NCBI GenBank assembly: GCA_030686995.1
Contig: CM060687.1
Coordinates: 169,618,090 to 169,682,089 of the forward strand
Direction: 5' to 3'
Source: Artemisia argyi
Taxonomy: Eukaryota > Streptophyta > Magnoliopsida > Asterales > Asteraceae
Length of the DNA: 64,000 nucleotides
The translations under genes were made by a program, and so were the position numbers. Below are positions 1-9,336 of this stretch, piece by piece. Under the pieces are notes generated by a model that worked only from the letters and a program-made list of their open reading frames with translations, did no database searches and was not told the origin of the DNA. How positions within the stretch are numbered: the first letter of the stretch is position 1; the number at the start of each line of letters is the position of its first letter.

Positions 1-1272
1 GTGTCGCTAGGATTAGAAAGCCTAATTAATAGTTCTAGAGATGAAGGATGATTATTTTTGTGTTTTTATATTTTAAGGAAAGCAAATAAAATCTCGGGTT
101 TTGGAGGAGTGGGCGGAATTAGTTGTTATTCAACTAACCCAAAAACTACTTTATAACTAATTAAACTAATGAAAATGAAATTAAGCTAATATTAAACTAA
201 GGTTGTGAGCAGTATTTGGAGAAATTGTGTTTACTTAGACTTCATTACTCCCTAGATATCTTTTACATGTCAATTACTTGTTACACTTGTATGGATGACG
301 GATTGTATTCCTTAATACCATTCGTGGGGTGGCATACATAACTCCCCAACTCTATGAGCTCTTATCTCCTCCTACACCATGACCCAGCACAACTATAGGG
401 ATTGTAAACAGTGGCTCATGCATTAAATACAACCAATAAAGACCTAGTACGCCTCGGTTCATGTTTCTTAAGACGTTCAAGCATGTTACCATTTGGAGAT
501 CTGCCAGTTTTCTTAAGCCTAACATATAAAATCATTCATCCAAGAACAAGAATAGACAAGTAATTAACACATAATCAACATCTAGGTTTCATTAGATCTA
601 AGCAAACACAAAGTAAATCTAGCCTAGCATAGTAGAGTTAAGATAAGAACAAAAGATAAACAACCAACACATAGACATATTGATTGAATTAAGAGTATAC
701 TTATCTCAATTACAATGCAAGGTATCAAGGGTTTGGAACCCTTGAAAAACCTGTAAAAGAGGCACCAAAATCGTCTTTAGGGTTTCACCAAAACTTCTCC
801 TTTTTATGAAAAAAAAACTAGAAAACTATATATAGGAAAATCGTCCTGACGGCGTCAAGAGTTAATTCTGACGCCGTCAACCAGCCGCCAATAACTTCCT
901 CGGATGCCCTAGATCCAATTGTGACAGCCTTGGTGACGCCGTCACCACCTACGGTAAATTAATCTTTGGCCACTTTGACGCCGTCATCTCTTCATCTGAC
1001 GCCTTCACAACCTACGGTAAAATATTCATCCTTTCTGACGCCGTCAAGAGTAAATCCTTGACGCCGTCACCTTGTAATTCCAGCTTGGATTTGGTACTTT
1101 GTCGTTTTCTTCATTTTATGCTCCAAAAACGTCCAAAATAGCCTCTTTTCCAGAATTCACTCTCCAAACACCTAAAATCACAAAAGGAACGTTTTAGGGC
1201 AATATTTGATCAAATAAAGTCGAATTCGGGCTTAAATGACCCCCTAAAAATGGATCATTTTTCGCCTCATCA
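1..1272 (-). repeat. 3' LTR of the gag-pro element (truncated by window)
   Basis: Matches 6345-7616 at a constant offset of 6344 with no indels that I can see. It ends with CATCA at 1268-1272, next to the weakly purine-rich stretch (minus strand AAGTGTAAGGGTATA) that would be the polypurine tract. It carries the same TGACGCCGTCA array as the right copy, starting at 847. Confidence 0.92.
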
Positions 1273-1873
1273 TATACCCTTACACTTGAGATTTGCTTGT
1301 CCTCAAGCAAATGAGCTTTTATTCTACTCAAAAGACAAGTTAGGGGTCATTTAACACTAATATAAAAGTAATTACAACAAATAATCGTTCCACTAAAGAC
1401 CAATAGACAAGCACGGAGGTCATACACAAGCACCTCACAAATAGTGTTTAGATACTCACATCTCTCGGGTGTAATAAAGTAATATAACATTATGGAAATG
1501 GAAGATATCTCTCACTACCTGTCATAACAAAATAGATTACCATAGGCTTGGGAAAGGATCAAACCTCCACCACATGGCGTAAGCACCTAGGATAAACTAT
1601 CAAAGAGGTCTTTTAAAGGGTTATAACGTTAGGTGTAGGGATATGAATTACACGGTTTTGTTGGATAAAGGGAATTTTACTGGTGGCGAGTTAACAATCT
1701 TAGTAAATTACATGTACAAGATGGCGTTGCTAAAGCCAAGACTAGACTCGACTTAAGCTAATAAATGAAAAATAACAAAAATATAAAATGAACATAGAAT
1801 GAAAATGGGATGGTAGTCCGTATGTTTTTCTCTTTTTCTTTTCTTTTTTTTTTCTTTTTCTTAATTTTTTTTC

Positions 1874-1913
<40 letters not shown>

Positions 1914-3764
1914 ATACACTCTTACCCTACCATCCAAAATAATACATCATAGGGGTATGAGCAATCCCCTTACACTTGAATCTTTACATACTTTACATTT
2001 AACTAATCTAATGACTCGAACTAAGAAAATCAAAACACTTGGAGCACTTTTAAGATTAACGTACATATGGGGGTAATAATATTATGTTCTTCCCCATTAC
2101 TCCATAAAATAAGTACTTACCCATGAGTCCCAATCGTCCCAAAACAATATGTACAAGGATATGACTCGACTTAGCAACCATGTAATCAATTAGAAAGTTA
2201 ACTTAGGGTTTAACAAATAACAATAATGCACTAAAAATGAGCGCATACACGGAAGGCTAAGGCGATTTGGGTGTACATTTAAGTGGGGTGTAACAAATTC
2301 TTCCTTTAAGTAAAGTGCTTAAAGTTAGAAACGAAAAGATAGGCTCGGAGGGGTGTACTAGGGGTATCGTGTACTAAAAATGAGTACAACGCAAAGGGTG
2401 TGGGAAAAATTAGTTGACTTAACTAGCCAAGTAATATGACTTAAATGGTCAAGTAATTATAATACGGGTTTAACACAAGGGTGATCCTAATGCCTCTTAT
2501 CATGTAGTAAATCCTACCACACGAATGTAGTCTCACTAGCGGTCTCGGGATGCATCACTAACGCAAGTTCTAGAATCTAAATGCTACCGGTACACTCATA
2601 AGCACCAATAATGAATGCTTTTCCTATCAAATCTAAAGGCGAACCTCACATATTTGGGTGGACATTTTTTCTGAAAGTACGGTTATGTGCTAGTCATACA
2701 ATCTCCTATCCATGAGACGCTTGCTATGGCTAAAGTTTCACTCCTAAATGTTGTAAAAAAATTTAAATTTGGCGCTAAAATTACACTAACAAGTATTTCT
2801 CATAGTTTTATTACACATCTACTATTAAACAAAACAAACTCAAGCGAAAGTGCATATGTAAGGTATCATCTTTTTACCCTCCCCTTACACTTAAGATGAA
2901 CATTGTCCCCAATGTTCAAGTAAAGAATGTAAAAGTTAAGAAGTAAAGAGAATGAAATCAAATACTCCCCTGATTCACTCGGTATGGATTATAGGTTGGC
3001 CAGGTTAAATCTTCCTTCAAGAAAATGAGCAATCAAAGCTTCCCTTCCAGAATATAAATCATCTTCTTGTCCTAAATAACCTGTAAATCCTGACAAAAGT
3101 AGACAAGGCAACCTCGCGTAAAATCGGCGGCATCCTATATAAGTTACTAAATCCTAGAAAACAAAGTAAGATATAATGCTTGTGGAATGAAGTTTGCAGA
3201 TTTCCTGGAGATTATAAAACTTAATAATTCACAAAAACCATAAGACTCCGTTAGAAAAACAAAACCGGTAAAATTTCCAGATTTTTACTCCTGACGCCGT
3301 CAAGAGCAATTGCCTGACGCCGTCAGAATGGACCTGCAGAAATCTTTATGTTAAGTTTCCGGAAAATTTCTGGAAAAACCTTGTCCTACTTCCTGGAAAA
3401 TCCTGCAAAACTTCATTATGACTCGATACAAGCATTTGACTCTAACAAATACGAATATACATGTTCATTAAATATTGTGGAGAATCATGATCGGTTTGTT
3501 TCTTAAAAACATATTTGGGGTTTCCCCTTACACTTATCTTTTGCAAAAATACCTTTAGGTTGAAGTTAAGACTAGGCCAAAACAACATAATAAAGTATTT
3601 CACATTTTAATTGAGAAACATGATCAACCAACAATAAAAATAAAACATGCATACGGAAGCAAATAACAATCAAACAATTAAAATCACACAAAACATGGGT
3701 TGCCTCCCAAGAAGCGCTTTTCTTTATTTACGAGTCTTGTAGCTAGACTCAAAGTCGTGGGTTA
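1273..3764. other. Non-coding 3' part of the element's internal region
   Basis: About 2.5 kb lie between the gag-pro ORF and the 3' LTR. I find no RT, RNase H or integrase-core motifs here in any frame. It holds a T run (about 1876-1911) and two TGACGCCGTCA palindromes at 3292-3302 and 3315-3325, copies of the LTR motif. Several short stretches of the type TTACACTTGA recur (about 1269, 1970, 2885 and 3530). The short ORFs at 1810-2076 and 2687-2899 are low complexity or unsupported. Confidence 0.7.
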
Positions 3765-6035
3765 CTACGTGATCTCATCATTTGAAATGATGTATCCCAT
3801 ATAATTTCGATCATTACTGTTATGGTGGTAGTGCCTCAATCTATCAATACTCGCAATCACCTTCCCACCTAATTTGCTTCTCAAGTTAGCTACCCCATCT
3901 TGGCTTAATCCTTCGATGGTGAATGGCCCATACCACCAAGGACTTGGTTTATCGGGTGGTATTGTTGTTTCTAAATGTCTCAAGAGTACTAAGTTCCCTT
4001 CCTCAAACGGTGTATGATTGCTTTCGTGTTGAGTGTGTTTGGGTTCTATCAGATCTTTATTGCTTTTTCTCCTTTCATCCTTAGCTTTCTTATAGCTTTT
4101 GATTCTTGCCTCCCATGCAAGAATTTTATTCTGAACACGAATGGGTGTTGTGCCAATGTTGTTTTTAATCATTCTCCAACTCATATTCTCATGTCCACTT
4201 CGCGGAGTCATGTGGAAACTAATCTTTCTCTTTCCGGACTTAAGCTCAATCTTCCTATCTTCATACTTAATGACAGCCCTAGCGGTGGTGAGGAATGGTG
4301 CCCCAAGGATTATCGGCATGCATCCATCCCCTTTATCATCAATGATCATAAAATCAACGGGGTACATGAATCCTGCCACATTAACTAATACATCTTCTGC
4401 GATTCCTAGGGGGTATACGTACGAGTGTCCAACAAGAGATAGCCTAACACGAGTAGGTGCTGGCATTTTCGACGTCAGTTGGATGTAAATAGTTAGGGGC
4501 ATAAGATTTACTTCCGATCCTTGGTCGGCGAAAGCACTAAGATTTTTCAAGTCCCCGATGCTTGTTGGTATTTCAAAGTTTCCACTTGCTACCTGCTTAG
4601 TAGCCACTTTCTGTACCAATAACCTCTCGACCACTGATCCTCCAATAAGCGTATCATACTCATCTTCCTCTTCTTTCTCTTTCTCGGGAACCTGTTCGGA
4701 GGATTGGTTACGCCTATCACCCTTAATCCAATTTGTTATGGTGCTTTTGTTTATGTCATGTTTCAAGTAGTAGCTCAAAGGTTGGGATTCAGGTGATTTT
4801 TCTAGGGTCTGCTTAGCAGGAGTTTTCACCTTCTCACTATCCTTATGGACAATGGTGATGGAGTTAACAAATTGGGTGGTGGGAGTGGCACTTTCTTTCC
4901 TTAGCAGTATTCGTTCGGGGGTTTTCTGACTAGCATACTCCTCCAATAAACTCAACATCTCATTCATTTTCCCCTGCATCTCCTCCTTTTGCTTATAAAC
5001 TGCTTCTTCGAATCTAGCAAGCCGATCAGAATGGGTCGCCATATATTCTCTCATCCTAGCCTCAAATTCCGAGCTAAGTTCCTTGGGAGGGGAACAAGGT
5101 GGAGTGCACCTCTGAAAAGTTTCGACATGTTCTCTAGAGGGTGATTCAGATAATGGTATCGAGGTTGATCTTGAGACAAAATTGACCGTGGCTTGTTTAG
5201 GACTTAAGGGTCTCCTTTGCCTTTCCTCAAAATAGTCAACTTTTGCCTCAATTTTGCATAAGAGTTCCTCGGGGATTTCGGTGGTCCCTCCAGATGCCGA
5301 GACTGCATTGATGGCTGCTTTCACCGTATGTTTAAACTCCCAAATCTCATTGTTATCGACAGCGAGCTTTTCTATAATTGCCCATGACTCCTCAGCATCC
5401 TTATCACGCAATTTTCCTCCCGCGGCCCTGTCGATAATGCGCTTAGTGTGATAATCAACATGGTCGTAGAAAATCTGAACTAATAACCAAGTGTTTATGC
5501 CATGATGAGGGATCTTGTGGAGGAGATCCTTAAAACGGGCCCAAGCCTCGTAGAAAGGTTCACCCCGCTGTTGCTCAAACATCAAAATGTCCCTTCTAAG
5601 CATTGCAGTCTTTTCCGGCGGAAAGATTTGGGTAAGGAAACGATTGGCGAGATTTTCCCATGTGGTGATGGATCCCGCGGGTAAACGCTCAAGCCATTGA
5701 CTAGCTTGATCTCGTAGAGAGAATGGGAATAGGCGTAAACGGGTAGTCTCTCTAGTTTCAACACCTAGGTCTATGGAATCTACGATTTTGAGGAAGTCCT
5801 TAAGGTGTTGGTTTGGATCTTCGGAACGAAGTCCATGGAATGCACATCCGCTTTGCACCAACCGGATGGTGTCGGATCGCAAGGGGGTCACATTGGCTCC
5901 GGTGAGCTCAATGGTGTTTCGGTAGCCTTGGTGGCTAGGTCGGGAATACTCTCCTAAGGTTCGGGGCCTAAGGGGTTCTAATGGTGGGTTTTGTTGTGGT
6001 GGGATGACGGGTTCAAAGATGTTACCACCTTCCAT
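3765..6035 (-). CDS. Gag-protease polyprotein fused to an integrase C-terminal tail
   Basis: Retroelement structural protein of 756 aa. Residues about 75-250 are the plant retrotransposon Gag fold: a WLERLPAGSITTW core followed by FYEAWARFKDLL. Residues about 290-470 look charged and disordered. A retropepsin-like domain lies near 490-625, with the active-site block ADQGSEVNLMP (D-Q-G where the family usually has D-L-G or D-S-G) and the second strand IILGAPFL. After about residue 650 the protein passes directly into the terminal part of a Ty3 integrase (EEGNLVLLRHLE, then PWWYGPFTIEGL). RT, RNase H and the DDE core are missing with the frame kept open, so this looks like an in-frame deletion that is tolerated or selected. 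The ATG at 6035 lies 171 bp inside the LTR, as expected for gag. Packaging in trans is inferred. Confidence 0.88.
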   Translation of the reverse strand: MEGGNIFEPVIPPQQNPPLEPLRPRTLGEYSRPSHQGYRNTIELTGANVTPLRSDTIRLVQSGCAFHGLRSEDPNQHLKDFLKIVDSIDLGVETRETTRLRLFPFSLRDQASQWLERLPAGSITTWENLANRFLTQIFPPEKTAMLRRDILMFEQQRGEPFYEAWARFKDLLHKIPHHGINTWLLVQIFYDHVDYHTKRIIDRAAGGKLRDKDAEESWAIIEKLAVDNNEIWEFKHTVKAAINAVSASGGTTEIPEELLCKIEAKVDYFEERQRRPLSPKQATVNFVSRSTSIPLSESPSREHVETFQRCTPPCSPPKELSSEFEARMREYMATHSDRLARFEEAVYKQKEEMQGKMNEMLSLLEEYASQKTPERILLRKESATPTTQFVNSITIVHKDSEKVKTPAKQTLEKSPESQPLSYYLKHDINKSTITNWIKGDRRNQSSEQVPEKEKEEEDEYDTLIGGSVVERLLVQKVATKQVASGNFEIPTSIGDLKNLSAFADQGSEVNLMPLTIYIQLTSKMPAPTRVRLSLVGHSYVYPLGIAEDVLVNVAGFMYPVDFMIIDDKGDGCMPIILGAPFLTTARAVIKYEDRKIELKSGKRKISFHMTPRSGHENMSWRMIKNNIGTTPIRVQNKILAWEARIKSYKKAKDERRKSNKDLIEPKHTQHESNHTPFEEGNLVLLRHLETTIPPDKPSPWWYGPFTIEGLSQDGVANLRSKLGGKVIASIDRLRHYHHNSNDRNYMGYIISNDEIT

Positions 6036-6182
6036 GATGTCGGATGGTAAAGAATTACGAACAAAGGCACGAAGAAATAAGATAGACTAAGGAAGACCTA
6101 AAAATAAAAATAAAAATCTTACTAGAAAGGAATCTAGCAAGTAGACCTAATAAAAAGAAATCCTAACCTAGACAATAACTAT

Positions 6183-6200
6183 TCCCCGGCAACGGCGCCA
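6183..6200 (-). other. Primer-binding site, tRNA-Asp type
   Basis: The minus strand reads TGGCGCCGTTGCCGGGGA, the usual tRNA-Asp 3'-end complement of Athila/Tat elements, six bases inside the 5' LTR edge at 6207. It fixes the element's orientation. Confidence 0.93.
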
Positions 6201-6206
6201 AAAACT

Positions 6207-7616
6207 TGATGCGTGGGAATCGCACCTTGCTTTACCTCTCGAGGGATCTCGCGAGGCTTACAACCCCCACCAGGCAGTGTACCTGATCGTTGTAGTATAG
6301 TATAGTGACAAGTACCGGGGGATTGATCGTTCAGCTTAGGAATAGTGTCGCTAGGATTAGAAAGCCTAATTAATAGTTCTAGAGATGAAGGATGATTATT
6401 TTTGTGTTTTTATATTTTAAGGAAAGCAAATAAAATCTCGGGTTTTGGAGGAGTGGGCGGAATTAGTTGTTATTCAACTAACCCAAAAACTACTTTATAA
6501 CTAATTAAACTAATGAAAATGAAATTAAGCTAATATTAAACTAAGGTTATGAGCAGTATTTGGAGAAATTGTGTTTACTTAGACTTCATTACTCCCTAGA
6601 TATCTTTTACATGTCAATTACTTGTTACACTTGTATGGATGACGGATTGTATTCCTTAATACCATTCGTGGGGTGGCATACATAACTCCCCAACTCTATG
6701 AGCTCTTATCTCCTCCTACACCATGACCCAGCACAACTATAGGGATTGTAAACAGTGGCTCATGCATTAAATACAACCAATAAAGACCTAGTACGCCTCG
6801 GTTCATGTTTCTTAAGACGTTCAAGCATGTTACCATTTGGAGATCTGCCAGTTTTCTTAAGCCTAACATATAAAATCATTCATCCAAGAACAAGAATAGA
6901 CAAGTAATTAACACATAATCAACATCTAGGTTTCATTAGATCTAAGCAAACACAAAGTAAATCTAGCCTAGCATAGTAGAGTTAAGATAAGAACAAAAGA
7001 TAAACAACCAACACATAGACATATTGATTGAATTAAGAGTATACTTATCTCAATTACAATGCAAGGTATCAAGGGTTTGGAACCCTTGAAAAACCTGTAA
7101 AAGAGGCACCAAAATCGTCTTTAGGGTTTCACCAAAACTTCTCCTTTTTATGAAAAAAAAACTAGAAAACTATATATAGGAAAATCGTCCTGACGGCGTC
7201 AAGAGTTAATTCTGACGCCGTCAGCCAGCTGCCAATAACTTCCTCGGACGCCCTAGATCCAATTGTGACGGCCTTGGTGACGCCGTCACCACCTACGGTA
7301 AATTAATCTTTGGCCACTTTGACGCCGTCATCTCTTCATCTGACGCCTTCACAACCTACGGTAAAATATTCATCCTTTCTGACGCCGTCAAGAGTAAATC
7401 CTTGACGCCGTCACCTTGTAATTCCAGCTTAGATTTGGTACTTTGTCGTTTTCTTCATTTTATGCTCCAAAAACGTCCAAAATAGCCTCTTTTCCAGAAT
7501 TCACTCTCCAAACACCTAAAATCATAAAAGGAACGTTTTAGGGCAATATTTGATCAAATAAAGTCGAATTCGGGCTTAAATGACCCCCTAAAAATGGATC
7601 ATTTTTCGCCTCATCA
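6207..7616 (-). repeat. 5' LTR (1410 bp) of the gag-pro element
   Basis: Complete LTR. The boundaries are set by the primer-binding site on one side and by loss of similarity to the left copy after 7616 on the other. Terminal inverted pentamers are TGATG and CATCA. The minus-strand U3 holds the palindrome array and a TATA box. The 5 bases after it are GCACT. Confidence 0.92.
7171..7413 (-). promoter_or_regulatory. LTR promoter: TATA box with upstream TGACG-palindrome array
   Basis: On the minus strand a TATATATA box (7171-7178) is preceded by seven copies of an 11-bp near-palindrome, TGACGCCGTCA. They start at 7191 (centre GGC), 7213, 7278, 7320, 7341 (one mismatch), 7380 and 7403. TGACG is the core of as-1 sites bound by TGA-class bZIP factors, and here it is present as inverted half-sites. 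The arrangement (array, then TATA 13 bp downstream) is that of an enhancer and core promoter. The same block is at 847-1069 in the other LTR. Transcription factor identity is inferred. Confidence 0.7.
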
Positions 7617-8150
7617 GCACTCATATATAAAAGTTAAGATTTTACATTATACCTTTGGGCTTACTACATGATTTATATTTAACATCCATGACGCCTCTAT
7701 CGGTTTTGTTACGATTTTGTTGTGACCCATTTATGTATTGGTACAAGTGAAATATTTTATTTGTCATATTTAACGAGAGAAAGCAAAAAAGCTTTCAAGT
7801 TTTATCCTACAGGACTAGCATGCATAAGGCGATGATTTCGTAAAGCGTGGTCGATAAGGGTTATAAACATCACATGCTTGATATTTAACACGCCTGGGTA
7901 ACAATTGTTATTAATCGTTTATTATGTTACCTAATACCCTTTTTTATTTAAGTTCAACGATACTAATAAACATTAGCACCGTTGAACTGGGGGGATAATA
8001 GTGATATGATACCCCCATCAGTTATGTTACGGTTCGGCTTTAACCCAATCTTTCTATTGATACAAAAAAATATTCTGTTTGTCATATCTAACGGGAAAAG
8101 GCAAAGAGCTTTCATGTCCTATTGTGCAGAAATAACGCTATGAGGTTCCA
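7617..8150. other. LTR-element relic with a degenerate direct duplication
   Basis: No gene seen. About 7691-7810 and 8010-8130 are diverged direct copies sharing ATTTGTCATAT followed by TAACG. A G-run (CTGGGGGGATAATAG, 7987-8001) followed by TGATATGATAC resembles the polypurine-tract/LTR junctions at 9120 and 11391. The stretch is probably the 3' part of a Tat-like element. Confidence 0.45.
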
Positions 8151-8174
8151 CATGCATAACAATTACAAGAATAT

Positions 8175-8560
8175 GGAACGGGTCGTTACTTTACACCGTC
8201 ATCCAACGGGTCGTTATTTTACACCGTTGTTGAAAAATTGCATTGATATCATACGGGTCGTTACTTTACACCGTCATCCAACGGGTCGTTATTTTACACC
8301 GTTGTTGAAAAATTGCATTGATATCAGACAGGTCGTTATTTTACACCATTGGAAATTTATATTGATATCAGACGGGTCGTTACGTTACACCATCATACAA
8401 CGGGTCGTTATTTCACACCGTTGTTGGGAAACTTGTTAATTTACACCATCACTAGACAGGTCATTATTTTACACCGTTGTTGGGAAACTTGTTAATTTAC
8501 ACCATCACCAGACAGGTCGTTATTTTACACCGTTACGACGCGGGTCGTTACTTTACACTG
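8175..8560 (+). repeat. Tandem repeat of GGGTCGTTA..TTTACACCGTT units
   Basis: Alternating units built on GGTCGTTATTTTACACCGT recur about ten times with variable spacers. A longer unit of about 73 bp is repeated almost exactly at roughly 8177-8249 and 8255-8327. The overlapping open frame 8122-8439 is a by-product of the repeat. Confidence 0.8.
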
Positions 8561-8596
8561 TTGTTGAGAAACTTGTTATCTTACACCGCCAACAAA

Positions 8597-8850
8597 CGGA
8601 TCGTGCAAAAACACTCCGTCCAATCTTATATACGGATCGTGCAGAAACACCCCGTCCAATCTTATATATGGATCGTGCAAAAACACTCCGTCCAATTTTA
8701 TAAATGGGTCGTGCAGAAACACCCCATCCAATTTTATATACGGATCGTGCAAAAACACTCAATCCAATGCTACAAACGGGTCGTATATAAACACCTCATC
8801 CAAAAGCATAAACGGATGGTGAAAACACTCCGCTAAGCGGACGGTAATAA
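8597..8850 (+). repeat. 36-bp tandem repeat array (about 6-7 units)
   Basis: Unit of 36 bp of the form CGGATCGTGCAAAAACAC followed by TCCGTCCAATCTTATA, decaying to the right (the last units read CGGGTCGTATATAAACAC and CGGATGGTGAAAACACTC). It lies directly downstream of the previous array and about 270 bp upstream of a polypurine tract, where Tat/Ogre-type elements carry variable 3' tandem repeats. Open frames on both strands here are artefacts of the repeat. Confidence 0.85.
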
Positions 8851-9117
8851 CACTCCGTCATCAATAAAAAAATGATGCAAAAAATGCTCTGAAAGATCTA
8901 GGTGCTAAAACACCGAAGGTTTGGCTCCCCGCGTTATTTGACGACACTTCACAAAAAATAATGATATATGATGACACTTCACAAAAAATAATGATTGTGG
9001 TATAAAAGCTATGTTTTACTTATGCAGGAAACAAAGGGATGATGGAGAAGACGTGTATTCCTTCCGGATCCAACAATGTTTAAGTATAGCATTATTGACT
9101 AAAGGTCAACAATACAA

Positions 9118-9331
9118 TACTGGGGGGACATGATGGCATATATGGTTTGATAGACCCGACTTGCATTATGGCCCACTGACTTATGGCCCACGTGGTAAAC
9201 CACTCTAAAATGCTCACAGGACAAAGGCATGCCCGAATGACATGCCGAAAGGCCAATAAAATACTACACTTGTCCGAATGACATTTCGAAGGACCACACA
9301 CGTATTCTTCAAGTATTACATCATTAGTATT
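9118..9331 (+). mobile_element. Polypurine tract and start of a Tat-like LTR (partial)
   Basis: ATACTGGGGGGACA is a typical polypurine tract of Tat/Retand-type elements. The LTR-like sequence that follows begins TGATGGCATATATGG at 9131. It is similar to the start of the better LTR at 11403. Only about 200 bp precede the insertion of the foldback element at 9337. Confidence 0.55.
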
Positions 9332-9336
9332 TTACT

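Larger units (their letters stand above)
1..7616 (-). mobile_element. Non-autonomous Athila/Tat-type LTR retrotransposon (left LTR cut by window edge)
   Basis: Two direct repeats (1-1272 and 6207-7616) flank an internal region. The right repeat is complete and begins TGATG and ends CATCA; the left one lacks its first 138 bp because the window starts inside it. On the minus strand the right LTR is followed by a primer-binding site matching tRNA-Asp, which is the primer of the Athila and Tat lineages. The only long ORF encodes gag, protease and an integrase tail; reverse transcriptase, RNase H and integrase core are absent, so the element must borrow them. I count 7 differences in 1272 aligned LTR bases, all transitions, which points to recent insertion. 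Target-site duplication cannot be checked because the left flank is outside the window. Confidence 0.9.

Noticed and set aside
4014..4770. Plus-strand frames inside the gag-protease ORF
   Set aside because: Shadows of the 756-aa minus-strand ORF; none shows a domain.
8122..8836. Possible repeat protein genes (105 and 119 aa)
   Set aside because: The frames follow the tandem repeat, with different frames open on both strands and no recognisable product.
8553..8850. CRISPR-like array
   Set aside because: The 36-bp units are directly adjacent with no unique spacers, and the setting is a plant genome; it is an ordinary tandem repeat.
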